NCBI RefSeq assembly: GCF_030694085.1
Contig: NZ_JAUXZE010000039.1
Coordinates: 272,030 to 336,029, forward strand
DNA length: 64,000 nt
Direction: 5' to 3'
DNA from: Tabrizicola sp.
GTDB lineage: Bacteria > Pseudomonadota > Alphaproteobacteria > Rhodobacterales > Rhodobacteraceae
Shown here: piece by piece, positions 41,254-49,708 of the stretch
Numbering within the stretch: the stretch's first letter is position 1
How the letters are laid out: the number at the start of each line of letters is the position of its first letter
Notes under the pieces: model-generated
Told to the model about the DNA's origin: nothing
The model's database searches: none
The model's input: the letters and a program-made list of their open reading frames with translations, nothing else
Translations under genes and position numbers: made by a program

Positions 41254-42270
41254 ATGACCGATCAAACGCAAGCCGCGCCCGTTGCCGAAAGCCGCGTCCT
41301 GTCGACCCCAAGACTGCTGGGCATCGGGGTGTTCCTTTTGGTCGTCTTCGTCCTGGTGCCGGTTTTCATCAGCCTGAGCGGGCGGTGGGACTTTTACTAC
41401 ACCCTGACCTCGGTGGCGTTGCTGTCCGTGGCTGCTGCAGGGGTCTGGCTGACCTTCTACATCGGCCGGATCAACATCGGCCAGGGCGCCTATGCGCTGA
41501 TGGGGGGCTATGTCTCAGCCGTGCTGATGACGCAGTACGGGGTCAGCTTCTGGCTGACACTGCCGCTGGCCGGGATCTTCTGTGCGGTGGTGTCGGTGGG
41601 GATCGGCCTGCCCATCCTGCGGCTGCGCGGCGTCTATTTCGCCATGGTCACGCTGGTCCTGACCGAGGTTGCGCGCCTGACTGCCCTTGCGCTGCCCATC
41701 ACCAACGGCGCGAAGGGGATCACCTCGATCCCGCTGCCGGGCGAGCTGTCGATCTTCGGCCTGACGATCATCCCGGACTTCGCCACGCTGGCGAACCCCA
41801 AGCTTGCCTTCTATCTGATGGCCGCGCTGCTGATGGTGCTGACCTATCTGGTCCTGTGGCGGATCGTGAACTCGCGGCTTGGCCATCTCTGCCGGTCCTT
41901 GCAGCAGAACGAGGAGCTGTCGGCCTCGATCGGCGTCAACACCGCGATGCTGAGGGTGCTTGCCTATGCCATCTCGTCCTTCTTCGGCGGGCTGGCAGGG
42001 GCGATCTTCGTCGCCATCTCGCAGTCGATCTACCCGTCCTCCTTCGTGGTGCAGGATAGCGTGAACTTCATGCTTTACTGCTTCCTTGGCGGGCTTGGCT
42101 ATGTGTTCGGGCCGATGCTGGGGACGCTGCTGCTGTACTTCGGCTGGGACCTGCTTTCCATCGCCAAGCAGTACCAGCTTCTCATCTACTCTGGCGCACT
42201 GATCGCGCTGATGCTGATCCTGCCGAACGGCGTTCTCAGCCTTCTGGACAAGAAAGGCGGCAGCAAATGA
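41254..42270 (+). CDS. ABC transporter permease, LivM type
   Basis: The 338-residue membrane protein has WLTFYIGRINIGQGAYALM, RLRGVYFAMVTLVLTEVAR and the coupling segment SLQQNEELSASIGVNTAML. About ten spans are visible. It overlaps the LivG-type gene by four bases. All features are standard for the family. Confidence 0.93.
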   Translation: MTDQTQAAPVAESRVLSTPRLLGIGVFLLVVFVLVPVFISLSGRWDFYYTLTSVALLSVAAAGVWLTFYIGRINIGQGAYALMGGYVSAVLMTQYGVSFWLTLPLAGIFCAVVSVGIGLPILRLRGVYFAMVTLVLTEVARLTALALPITNGAKGITSIPLPGELSIFGLTIIPDFATLANPKLAFYLMAALLMVLTYLVLWRIVNSRLGHLCRSLQQNEELSASIGVNTAMLRVLAYAISSFFGGLAGAIFVAISQSIYPSSFVVQDSVNFMLYCFLGGLGYVFGPMLGTLLLYFGWDLLSIAKQYQLLIYSGALIALMLILPNGVLSLLDKKGGSK

Positions 42271-43049
42271 ACGCCATCCTGCAAGTCAAGAACGTCACCA
42301 AGCGGTACGGCGGGCTGACGGCGAACAATGACATCAGCTTCGATGTCGCCCCGCAGGAGATCCTGTCGGTGATCGGGCCGAACGGGGCGGGGAAGTCCAC
42401 GCTCTTCAAGCAGATCGCCGGGTTCGTCACGCCGACGACGGGCGAGGTGATCTACAAGGGCACCAAAATCTCCGGCCTGCCGCCGCACAAGGTGGCGCGG
42501 CTGGGGGTGGTACGGACCTTTCAGGAAACGACGATCTTCAAGTCGATGACCGTGCGCGAGAACGTCATCGTCTCGCATCACCTGCGGTCGAAGGCGTCGC
42601 TGCTGGGGTTCTTCTTCGGGTCGTCGCAAGCCAAGGCGGACGAGGCAGAGTTCGGGAAGTCGGCCGATGACATCATCGACTTCCTGGGGCTGCAGGCGAT
42701 CCGGGACGAGATGGCGTCGAACTTGCCGCAGGGACACCTGCGCGCCCTTGGGATGGCCATCGGGCTGGCGACGCACCCCGAGATCATCCTGCTGGACGAG
42801 CCCTTCGCGGGCATGAACCATGACGAAACGATGCGGATGGTCGCCCTTGTCCGCCGGTTACGCGATGAACGGGGGCTGACGGTCCTTCTGGTCGAACACG
42901 ACATGCCGGCGGTGATGAAGATCTCGGACCGGATCGTCTGCATCAACTTCGGCGAAAAGATTGCCGAGGGGACGCCCGCCGAAATCCAGGCCAACCCCCG
43001 CGTGATCGAGGCCTATCTGGGCAGCGAAGACGCTGCGATCGGGATGTGA
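42267..43049 (+). CDS. ABC transporter ATP-binding protein, LivG type
   Basis: The 260-residue ATPase has Walker A GPNGAGKST, RTFQETTIFKSMTVRENV, a degenerate signature NLPQGHLRALGMAIGL, Walker B IILLDEPFAGMN and LLVEHDMPAVM. The helical insert LLGFFFGSSQAKADEAEF is typical of LivG. It is directly followed by the LivF-type start. Confidence 0.93.
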   Translation: MNAILQVKNVTKRYGGLTANNDISFDVAPQEILSVIGPNGAGKSTLFKQIAGFVTPTTGEVIYKGTKISGLPPHKVARLGVVRTFQETTIFKSMTVRENVIVSHHLRSKASLLGFFFGSSQAKADEAEFGKSADDIIDFLGLQAIRDEMASNLPQGHLRALGMAIGLATHPEIILLDEPFAGMNHDETMRMVALVRRLRDERGLTVLLVEHDMPAVMKISDRIVCINFGEKIAEGTPAEIQANPRVIEAYLGSEDAAIGM

Positions 43050-43805
43050 ATGATGACCCAGACAGCGACCAATCTGGAACCGGCCAAGAAGATGCTCAGC
43101 TTCGACAATGTCGAGCTGTACTACGACCACGTCTACGCGCTGAAGGGCGTGTCCATCGACCTGATGGAGGGCGAGACGGTGGCCCTGATCGGGGCGAACG
43201 GGGCGGGGAAGTCCTCGATCCTGCGGGCGATCACCGGGCTGCGGAAGATCAAGTCCGGCACGATCAGCTACCTTGGCGACCGCATCGACGGCCGTCCGGC
43301 GGCGGAAATCGTCAAGCGCGGCATCGCGATGGTGCCCGAAGGGCGGCGCGTCTTTCCGCTGATGAGCGTGAAGGACAACCTGCTGATGGGGGCTTTCACC
43401 CGCACCGACAAGCAGGGGATCGAGCAGACGCTGGAGAGCGTGTTGACCCGCTTTCCGCGCCTGAAGGAACGATTCACCCAGCAGGCCAGCACCTTGTCGG
43501 GCGGCGAGCAGCAGATGATGGTGATCGGCCGCGCGCTGATGGCCAAACCGAAGTTACTGCTTCTGGACGAACCCTCGCTGGGCATCGCGCCGAAACTGGT
43601 GCAGGACATCGCCCGCGCCATCGTGGCAATCAGCCGTGACGAGGGCGTGTCGGTCCTGCTGGTGGAACAGAACAGCCGCATGGCGCTGTCGATCTCGAAC
43701 CGGGCCTATGCGATGTCGACGGGGCAGGTCGTGCTGTCCGGCGTCTCGAAAGACCTGATGCACGACGACCGGATCAAGGCCGCCTACCTTGGTGGAGACC
43801 TCTGA
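43050..43805 (+). CDS. ABC transporter ATP-binding protein, LivF type
   Basis: The 251-residue ATPase has Walker A GANGAGKSS, IAMVPEGRRVFPLMSVKDNL, signature LSGGEQQMMVIGRALM, Walker B LLLDEPSLGIAP and VLLVEQNSRMAL. Two adjacent ATG codons (43050 and 43053) are possible starts; the first abuts the previous stop. It completes the transporter and is followed by the racemase-like gene after one base. Confidence 0.92.
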   Translation: MMTQTATNLEPAKKMLSFDNVELYYDHVYALKGVSIDLMEGETVALIGANGAGKSSILRAITGLRKIKSGTISYLGDRIDGRPAAEIVKRGIAMVPEGRRVFPLMSVKDNLLMGAFTRTDKQGIEQTLESVLTRFPRLKERFTQQASTLSGGEQQMMVIGRALMAKPKLLLLDEPSLGIAPKLVQDIARAIVAISRDEGVSVLLVEQNSRMALSISNRAYAMSTGQVVLSGVSKDLMHDDRIKAAYLGGDL

Positions 43806-43806
43806 A

Positions 43807-44517
43807 ATGCGCCTGCTGGTGATCAACCCGAACTCCACCGCCTCGATGACCGAAAAGATCGGCATCGCGGCGCGGGGGGCGGCGAGTGCCGGGACCGAAA
43901 TCATCGCGGTGAACCCGCTGGGCGGGCCGGTGTCGATCGAGGGCTACTATGACGAGGCGCTGTCGGTGCCCGGCCTTTTGCACCTGATCCAGACCACGCC
44001 CGGCTTTGACGCGGTGATCATCGCCTGCTTCGACGACACCGGCCTTGACGCCGCGCGCTGCCTGACCGACCGCCCGGTGATCGGGATCGGCGAAGCGGCC
44101 TACCATTTCGCCTCGATGATCGCGAACAAGTTCTCGGTCGTGACCACCTTGGCCCGGTCCGTTCCGGCGCTGGAGCATAACCTGCACAAATACGGGCTGG
44201 CGACGCGCTGCGCCCGGGTGCGGTCGTCCGAGGTTGCGGTGCTTGACCTGGAGCGTCCCGGGTCGGACGCCTGCAACCGGATCAGCGCCGAGATCGGCCG
44301 CGCGGTGGCCGAAGACCGGGCCGAGGCGATCGTCCTTGGCTGTGCGGGGATGGCCGACCTGGCCGCACGGCTGGAGTCGACGCACCGGCTTCCGGTGCTG
44401 GACGGAGTGACCTGTGCCGTCAAATTGGCCGAGGCGATGGTGGGGCTTGGCCTCAAAACATCCCGGCTCGGCGGGTACGCACCCTCTCCGGCGCACAAGT
44501 TGCAAGCCACGGCATGA
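43807..44517 (+). CDS. Asp/Glu/hydantoin racemase family protein
   Basis: The 236-residue product begins MRLLVINPNSTASMTEKI, the classic hydantoin-racemase start, and has two catalytic cysteines placed as in the family (IIACFDDTGLDAAR and VLGCAGM). Enzymes of this group racemise hydantoins, aspartate or glutamate, or act as arylmalonate decarboxylase or allantoin racemase. The ATG at 43807 follows GGTGGAG and lies one base after the LivF-type stop, so it belongs to the transport operon and hints at a hydantoin, ureide or D-amino-acid ligand. Confidence 0.85.
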   Translation: MRLLVINPNSTASMTEKIGIAARGAASAGTEIIAVNPLGGPVSIEGYYDEALSVPGLLHLIQTTPGFDAVIIACFDDTGLDAARCLTDRPVIGIGEAAYHFASMIANKFSVVTTLARSVPALEHNLHKYGLATRCARVRSSEVAVLDLERPGSDACNRISAEIGRAVAEDRAEAIVLGCAGMADLAARLESTHRLPVLDGVTCAVKLAEAMVGLGLKTSRLGGYAPSPAHKLQATA

Positions 44518-44649
44518 ACCGCCGCACGGCGCCTTTGCCTTCAGTCCCTGGATGCTAGCCTCAGCTTCGCCCAGCGAAGGGCGGGCACCGAATCCCGAAG
44601 GGCTCGGCGAAGATGGCGATCCACTGGCCCGAGGCTTTGCGCCGAGGCG

Positions 44650-45285
44650 CTACCAGCGCAGAATCCGGGCCCCGATCAGCGTCGACACCAGCGTGACCCC
44701 GGCGATCGCCAGTCCGTACCACGTGACGTAGAAGAGCGGACTGTCCTCGATGCAGTGCATCGCATAGGCCATCGCGGCAAGGCCACTGCCGCCAAGCCCC
44801 GCCGCAAAGCCGGCCAATGCGGGAGTGGTCGTGGCCCCCTTGTGCAAGCTCATCAGGATCGCCGCGACCGGCAATACGGACAGAAGCGGGATCATCACCA
44901 GGCAGGTGGTCATTGTCTTGCCGACCAGCGCCATTTGCCTCCCCTCGGCTGGCGTGGAGACATAGGCCCAGACCAGAAGCCCCAGCGCCGCCAGGACCGG
45001 CAGGGCAACCGGCCAAAGCCGGGCCAAGCTGCGCCCCTCTGGCCGGGCCAGAACCAGCGCAAGCCGCACCCCCAGAACGCCCAACGCGGCGGTCAGCACG
45101 AAGCGCATCACCGAGAAAGGTTCACCCAGCGACGCCAGAAGGTCGTCCCGGAACCCGAGCGAGACCAAGACCACCAGAACTGCCATGGCCAACGCCAGGG
45201 CCAGCGCAGGCCACAGGAACGCCCGCAAGGGCGGCTCTGTCCGGCTGTCGGCGGCAAGCGCCACAATAAGGTTCTCGGTCTTCAT
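44650..45285 (-). CDS. nrsF: NrsF-like membrane anti-sigma factor (DUF1109)
   Basis: NrsF holds the ECF sigma factor SigF at the membrane in Caulobacter and releases it under metal or oxidative stress. The 211-residue product has six hydrophobic segments and only two cysteines, Cys128 (TTCLVMIP) and Cys178 (AMHCIEDSP), which correspond to the conserved pair reported for the family. It overlaps the sigma gene by four bases, the usual sigma/anti-sigma arrangement. No cytoplasmic anti-sigma domain of the zinc type is present, in line with the family. Confidence 0.88.
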   Translation of the reverse strand: MKTENLIVALAADSRTEPPLRAFLWPALALALAMAVLVVLVSLGFRDDLLASLGEPFSVMRFVLTAALGVLGVRLALVLARPEGRSLARLWPVALPVLAALGLLVWAYVSTPAEGRQMALVGKTMTTCLVMIPLLSVLPVAAILMSLHKGATTTPALAGFAAGLGGSGLAAMAYAMHCIEDSPLFYVTWYGLAIAGVTLVSTLIGARILRW

Positions 45286-45815
45286 TTCAAATGCCTTTCC
45301 CTTAGGGCGGCCAGTGTCTTGAACGCGCGATGCAGGGCCACCCGAACCGCGCCCTCCGTCATGTTAAGGGCCTGCCCGGCCTCGGCCACGCTGGACCCCT
45401 CGATCCCGATCATTCGGACCAGCCGCCCCGAGCGGTCGTCCAGAAGCCCGATCATCTTCGCCATATCGGCGGCCTCGGTCGGGTCGGGTCCGGCCTCGGC
45501 AGCAAGGATTTCGTCGAAATCCTCGATCGGCACTTCCACCTTGCCACCGCGCGACCGGAAGGCGTCGACGACCTTGTACCGCGCGATGGCATAAAGCCAG
45601 GGCCGGACCGGCGCACCGACCTGCCAGGTGTGCCGCTTGAGATGAACCGCAAGCAGCACTTCCTGCAGCACATCCTCGCAGATTGCCTCGCCCAGGCCCC
45701 CTGCCTTTGCCCGGACGACGCCCCGCAACACCGGCGTGATCGTCCGCAGAAAGGCAGCATAGGCCCGACTGTCGCCAGAGTTCGCTTCAGCCAGCAAAGT
45801 GCCCCAATCGTCCAT
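45282..45815 (-). CDS. sigF: ECF sigma factor, SigF type
   Basis: The 177-residue product has sigma region 2 (ICEDVLQEVLLAVHLKRHTW, shortened: EDVLQEVLLAVHLKRHTW, then RPWLYAIARYKVVDAFR) and region 4 (IEGSSVAEAGQALNMTEGAVRVALHRAFKTL, partly quoted as AEAGQALNMTEGAVRVALHR). The ATG at 45815 is preferred to the adjacent TTG at 45818. It is cotranscribed with nrsF and divergent from ccdA. A matching ECF promoter lies just upstream on each strand, suggesting autoregulation and control of the divergent redox genes. Confidence 0.92.
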   Translation of the reverse strand: MDDWGTLLAEANSGDSRAYAAFLRTITPVLRGVVRAKAGGLGEAICEDVLQEVLLAVHLKRHTWQVGAPVRPWLYAIARYKVVDAFRSRGGKVEVPIEDFDEILAAEAGPDPTEAADMAKMIGLLDDRSGRLVRMIGIEGSSVAEAGQALNMTEGAVRVALHRAFKTLAALRERHLK

Positions 45816-45839
45816 CAACTACGCATTCCTTGCCTGCCT

Positions 45840-45865
45840 GTTCGCGATTGACGCACTTTTGTTAC
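45840..45865 (-). promoter_or_regulatory. ECF (SigF-type) promoter for sigF-nrsF
   Basis: On the minus strand GTAAC (45861-45865) and CGAAC (45840-45844) are separated by exactly 16 bases. The expected start of transcription is about 15-20 bases before the sigF ATG, leaving room for the AAGGA ribosome site. The motif pair resembles the SigF consensus GTAAC-N16-CGAA as remembered from Caulobacter work. Confidence 0.6.
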
Positions 45866-45910
45866 ATCCGCACAGGCGTCTCCGCACGAAGTCACCAACG
45901 CGTGAAATCC

Positions 45911-45936
45911 GTAACGAACGCCACTTGCTTTCGAAT
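45911..45936 (+). promoter_or_regulatory. ECF (SigF-type) promoter for ccdA-thioredoxin operon
   Basis: GTAAC (45911-45915) and CGAAT (45932-45936) are separated by exactly 16 bases on the plus strand, the same geometry as the sigF promoter facing the other way. It lies 66 bases before the ccdA TTG start. Confidence 0.6.
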
Positions 45937-46002
45937 GGCCTAGTGGATGCAGCGGGTTGGCGTCAACACCGGCTGCGAAGACACTCAGGACGGGGACCCG
46001 CA

Positions 46003-46716
46003 TTGGAACTGCTGTTTGCCTACCTTGCCGGGCTACTTACGCTGATCAACCCTTGCGTCCTGCCTGTCCTGCCGATTGTCCTTGCCTCCAGCCTGCATCG
46101 GGACCGCCGGGCGCCGGTGGCACTGGCCGCAGGGCTTGGCCTGTCCTTCGTGGTCCTTGGTCTTGGCGTGACCGCCATCGGCCCCGCCCTTGGCCTTGAC
46201 AGCGACCTTGTCGCGCGGGCTGCGGCTCTGGTGATGGTGGCATTTGGCCTTGTCATGCTGGTGCCCGCCTTTTCGCAACACTTTGCCACGGCGACGGCGG
46301 GCCTTGCGAACCGGGCCGACGCGCAGATCGACCAGACCACGGACTCCGGCCTGGGCGGCCAGTTCGTTTCGGGCGCGCTTCTGGGCGCGGTGTGGAGCCC
46401 CTGTATCGGCCCGACCCTGGGCGCGGCGATTGCACTCGCCTCGACCGGCGAAAGCCTGGGCCGGGCCGGGGCGATCATGGTGGCTTTCGCGCTTGGCGTC
46501 TCGACGCTGATCCTTGGGCTTGCCTACGGAGCTAAATCTGCCCTGCGCCGCCGCCAGGCCCTGCTGCGCAGCCTGGCCGAGCGCGCAAGGCCGATCATGG
46601 GCGTCGTCTTCATCCTGGTCGGCACCGCGCTCTGGTTCCGCCTGAACCACGGTGTCGAAGCCTGGCTGATCGACACCCTTCCCGCCTGGCTGATCGACGC
46701 CTCGGTCAGCCTCTGA
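46003..46716 (+). CDS. ccdA: CcdA/DsbD-type membrane thiol-disulfide transporter
   Basis: CcdA-type proteins carry electrons from cytoplasmic thioredoxin across the inner membrane. The 237-residue product has six membrane spans and the two cysteine-proline or proline-cysteine motifs of the family (LINPCVLPVLP near residue 16 and VWSPCIGPTLG near residue 130). A TTG at 46003, preceded by GGACGGGGA, is the best start because the first span begins at once; further upstream the frame is not protein-like. It is followed by a Tat-exported thioredoxin gene after 26 bases, its likely electron acceptor. Confidence 0.85.
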   Translation: MELLFAYLAGLLTLINPCVLPVLPIVLASSLHRDRRAPVALAAGLGLSFVVLGLGVTAIGPALGLDSDLVARAAALVMVAFGLVMLVPAFSQHFATATAGLANRADAQIDQTTDSGLGGQFVSGALLGAVWSPCIGPTLGAAIALASTGESLGRAGAIMVAFALGVSTLILGLAYGAKSALRRRQALLRSLAERARPIMGVVFILVGTALWFRLNHGVEAWLIDTLPAWLIDASVSL

Positions 46717-46742
46717 CCCCCTCACCCCCGAAGGAGACATTC

Positions 46743-47150
46743 ATGAACCGCCGCGCCTTCCTTGCCTCGACGGCAGCCCTCACCTTGCTGCCCCCCGGAC
46801 TTCATGCCGCAGAGCCGCTGCTCTATGCACCTGGGTCCGCAGAAACCGCGATGGACGCTGGCAAGATCGTGCTTCTCGACTTCTGGGCCAGCTGGTGCTC
46901 GACCTGCGCCGCCCAGGAACGTGTCCTTGACACCCTCAAGGCCGAAAACCCGGCCTACGAGCGGAAAATCATGTTCTACAAGGTGGACTGGGACCTTTAT
47001 GCAAAGGACACCCTGGCGATGGATCTCCGCATCCCGCGTCGGTCTACTCTCGTGCTCCTGAAAGGCCGCGAGGAACTGGGCCGTATCGTCGCCGGCACAT
47101 CCAAAGCCGACATCCAGGCACTGCTTGACAAGGCCCTGACCGCAAGCTGA
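46743..47150 (+). CDS. Periplasmic thioredoxin-fold protein with Tat-type signal
   Basis: The 135-residue product has a twin-arginine-like signal MNRRAFLASTAALTLLPPG and a thioredoxin domain with the active site FWASWCSTCAAQE, as in the DsbD C-terminal domain. A KVDWDLYAKDTLAMDLRIPR strand follows and contains the cis-proline region. It should receive electrons from the CcdA-type protein and reduce periplasmic disulfides or methionine-repair enzymes. It is probably SigF-controlled. A terminator lies just after it. Confidence 0.88.
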   Translation: MNRRAFLASTAALTLLPPGLHAAEPLLYAPGSAETAMDAGKIVLLDFWASWCSTCAAQERVLDTLKAENPAYERKIMFYKVDWDLYAKDTLAMDLRIPRRSTLVLLKGREELGRIVAGTSKADIQALLDKALTAS

Positions 47151-47170
47151 GCGATCAGCCCATAACAGAC

Positions 47171-47201
47171 GTGAGGGCGCGAACCTTGGGCGCGCCCTCA
47201 C
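47171..47201. terminator. Bidirectional terminator between thioredoxin gene and TRAP operon
   Basis: GTGAGGGCGCG (47171-47181) pairs perfectly with CGCGCCCTCAC (47191-47201) over a nine-base loop. It lies 20 bases after the thioredoxin stop and 27 bases after the stop of the convergent dctP-type gene. Confidence 0.75.
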
Positions 47202-47228
47202 CGGACGCGCCGCCAGTCCTCAGCCTGT

Positions 47229-48317
47229 TCACCGATACGGATATCCAGCCTTATCCATCGTCTCGGCGTATTTCTTGAACGCATCAACCACCCTGCCCGA
47301 CCGCGGCGACGACGCGGCGACTTCGTCCCAGAAGCCCTTGGAATCCTCGACCACCTGCGCCCATTCCGCGTCCGGCAGCGAGGTCAGCTCCATCTTCTCG
47401 CCCTCGACGCGCAGCTTCGCCTCGCCGCCCCAGTACCAGACCTGGCGATAATAGTGCGACTGGTCGATCGTGCTTCTGAACAGCTGTTGCAGATGCGGCG
47501 GGACCTTTTCCCAGCTGGCGGTGTTGGCGAAGTAGCTGCCGAACCAGGCCCCGGTGACCGAGTTCGTGAGCGCGTATTTGCAGACATCGGCCCAGCCAAC
47601 CTCATACGCCTCGGTAAAGCCGCACCAGGCGACGCCGTCGATCTCGCCGGTCTGCATCGCAACCTCGACGTTGTCCCACGGGATCGTCACCGGGATCAGG
47701 CCGTATTTCGCCAGGAACTTGCCTGCCGTCGGCACCCCGAAGACGCGCAGGCCCGCCATGTCGGCCAGGCTGCGGATCGGCTTGTTCACGGTGAAGATGT
47801 GCAGGGGGTCCCAGGCCCCGGCGGAAAGCCAGGTCACGCCCTCGACCTCGTTGTAGGCCTCTTCCCAGATTTCCTTCAGCCCGTAGTACTGGAACAGCGC
47901 CGGCACATCGAGACTGTAGCGGGTGGCGAAGGGGAAGTAGCCGCCGAAGACCGAGATGTCGACCGGCGAGGCCATCGTCGCCTCGTCCGATTGCACCGCG
48001 TCCAGCGTGCCGTTCTGCAGCGCGCGGAAGAGGTCGGCGGTGGGGACAAGCTGGTCGGCGTAGTAAAGTTCGATCTCCATCTCGCCGTTGGCGGCGGCGT
48101 TGAAGGCCTCGATCTGCGGCTTGATCACATGGGCGCCGAGGGGGGCGCCGGAGTAGGTCTGAAGCCGCCACTTGATCGGACCGGACTGCGCATTGACGTA
48201 CGGTGCGGCCAGCGTGGCCCCCGCAGCGGCACCCGCCCCCAGGACGGACTTGCGCAGGAAGTTCCGGCGCGAGGCTAGGATCGCCTCGGACGGGCTTTGC
48301 GGTTTATTGTCGGTCAT
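47229..48317 (-). CDS. TRAP transporter substrate-binding protein, DctP type
   Basis: The 362-residue periplasmic protein has a Tat signal (ASRRNFLRKSVLGAG) cleaved near VNA-QS and DctP features IKWRLQTYSGAPLG, EIELYYADQLVPTADLFRAL and the arginine-containing LRVFGVPTAGKFLAKYG. Binding to an acid or polyol is expected. The ATG at 48317 is preferred: AAGGAG lies six bases before it but directly against an ATG at 48323. It is the last gene of a four-gene operon that begins with a DeoR regulator. Confidence 0.9.
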   Translation of the reverse strand: MTDNKPQSPSEAILASRRNFLRKSVLGAGAAAGATLAAPYVNAQSGPIKWRLQTYSGAPLGAHVIKPQIEAFNAAANGEMEIELYYADQLVPTADLFRALQNGTLDAVQSDEATMASPVDISVFGGYFPFATRYSLDVPALFQYYGLKEIWEEAYNEVEGVTWLSAGAWDPLHIFTVNKPIRSLADMAGLRVFGVPTAGKFLAKYGLIPVTIPWDNVEVAMQTGEIDGVAWCGFTEAYEVGWADVCKYALTNSVTGAWFGSYFANTASWEKVPPHLQQLFRSTIDQSHYYRQVWYWGGEAKLRVEGEKMELTSLPDAEWAQVVEDSKGFWDEVAASSPRSGRVVDAFKKYAETMDKAGYPYR

Positions 48318-48370
48318 CGTCATCTCCTTGTTGTTACGGGCTTCTATGGCCCTCGTGGTGGTCCGTTCGG

Positions 48371-49708
48371 TCAGCCGCGAACATTAATCTGCTCGGGAAG
48401 CCAGAGCGCGATCTGCGGGAAAATCATCAACAGCACGATGGTCAGTGCCATCATGGCCGCAAAGGGCCAGATCGAGCGGTAAATGTCGCCCAGACTGATC
48501 TCTCTTGGGGCAAGCGAGCGCATGAGGAACAGGTTGTAGCCGAAAGGCGGCGTGATGTAGGCGATCTGGCAGGTGATCGTGTAAAGGACGCCGTACCAGA
48601 TCAGCTGGTTGTCGAAGCCGAGGTCGAGGCTGGCGACCAGCGGGATGTAAAGCGGCGCGACAATGACCAGCATGGCGGTGTCGTCAAGAAACATGCCCAG
48701 CATCAGGAAGCTCAGTTGCATCATGATGATGATGGCCCAGGGGCTGAGGTCCCATTGTTTCAGGAACAGGTTCTCGATGGCCCGGACCGCGCCCAGCCCG
48801 TCGAAGACCGCGCCGAAGGCCAAGGCCGCCAGGATCAGCCACAGGAACATGCAGGATACGGCAAGGGTCTTCATCGAAGTTTCGCGGATCAGACGCCAGG
48901 TGAAGCGGCCCTTCACCAGCGCCGCCAGCGTGGCCGAGGTCGCGCCCACGGCCGAGCTTTCGACAAGGCTGGTGTAACCCGTGACGAAAAGCCCGGTCAT
49001 GAAGAAGAAGATCAGGAAGGGGATGATTCCGGCCCGCGCAAGGGCCAGCTTCTGCCCGAAGGTCATGTTCAGCTCTTCCGGGGGGACCGGCGGGGCAAGC
49101 TTGGGGTTCAGCTTGGCGCGGATCACGATGTAGGTGATGAACATCGCGGCCATCATCAGACCCGGCACCAGCCCGGCGAACCACAGCTTCGACACCGGCT
49201 GTCGCGCGATCATGCCGTACAGCACCAGCACGACCGAGGGCGGGATCAGGATGCCCAGCGACGATCCGCCTTGCACCACGCCCGAGATCAGCACCTTGTC
49301 ATAGCCGCGCCGCAGCATCTCGGGCAGGGCGATGGTCGCGCCGATGGCCATGCCCGCGACCGACAACCCGTTCATCGCCGAGATGATGACCATCACCAGG
49401 ATGGTGCCGACGGCCAAGCCACCGGGCAGGCGGCCGAACCAGACATGCATCATCTTGTACAGGTCTTCGGCGATCCCGCTTTCCGCCAGAATGTAGCCCA
49501 TGTAGATGAACATGGGCAGCGTCAGCATAGCGTACCAATTGAACAGCTTGAAGACCTGATTGTAGGGCAGTTCGACCGCCCCGTTGCCGTACAGCAGAAG
49601 CGCCGCCCCCGCGGCCACGAACCCGATGGCGGCAAAGACCCGCTGGCCGGTGATCAGCAGAAGCGCCATGGTGGCGAACATCAGCAGCGCAATCATCTCG
49701 TAAGACAT
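48371..49708 (-). CDS. TRAP transporter large permease, DctM type
   Basis: The 445-residue protein has about twelve spans and family motifs GGLAVGTILVMVIISAMNGLS (partly: VIISAMNGLSVAGMAIG), GSSLGILIPPSVVLVLYG and FLDDTAMLVIVAPLYIP. It performs sodium-driven uptake with the DctQ-type subunit. The start abuts the DctQ-type stop with no gap. A 53-base gap precedes the binding-protein gene. Confidence 0.93.
   Translation of the reverse strand: MSYEMIALLMFATMALLLITGQRVFAAIGFVAAGAALLLYGNGAVELPYNQVFKLFNWYAMLTLPMFIYMGYILAESGIAEDLYKMMHVWFGRLPGGLAVGTILVMVIISAMNGLSVAGMAIGATIALPEMLRRGYDKVLISGVVQGGSSLGILIPPSVVLVLYGMIARQPVSKLWFAGLVPGLMMAAMFITYIVIRAKLNPKLAPPVPPEELNMTFGQKLALARAGIIPFLIFFFMTGLFVTGYTSLVESSAVGATSATLAALVKGRFTWRLIRETSMKTLAVSCMFLWLILAALAFGAVFDGLGAVRAIENLFLKQWDLSPWAIIIMMQLSFLMLGMFLDDTAMLVIVAPLYIPLVASLDLGFDNQLIWYGVLYTITCQIAYITPPFGYNLFLMRSLAPREISLGDIYRSIWPFAAMMALTIVLLMIFPQIALWLPEQINVRG

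Noticed and set aside
44565..44579. CTTCGC-CCA-GCGAAG hairpin after the racemase-like gene
   Set aside because: Only six pairs with a three-base loop and no U-tract; too weak to call a terminator on its own.
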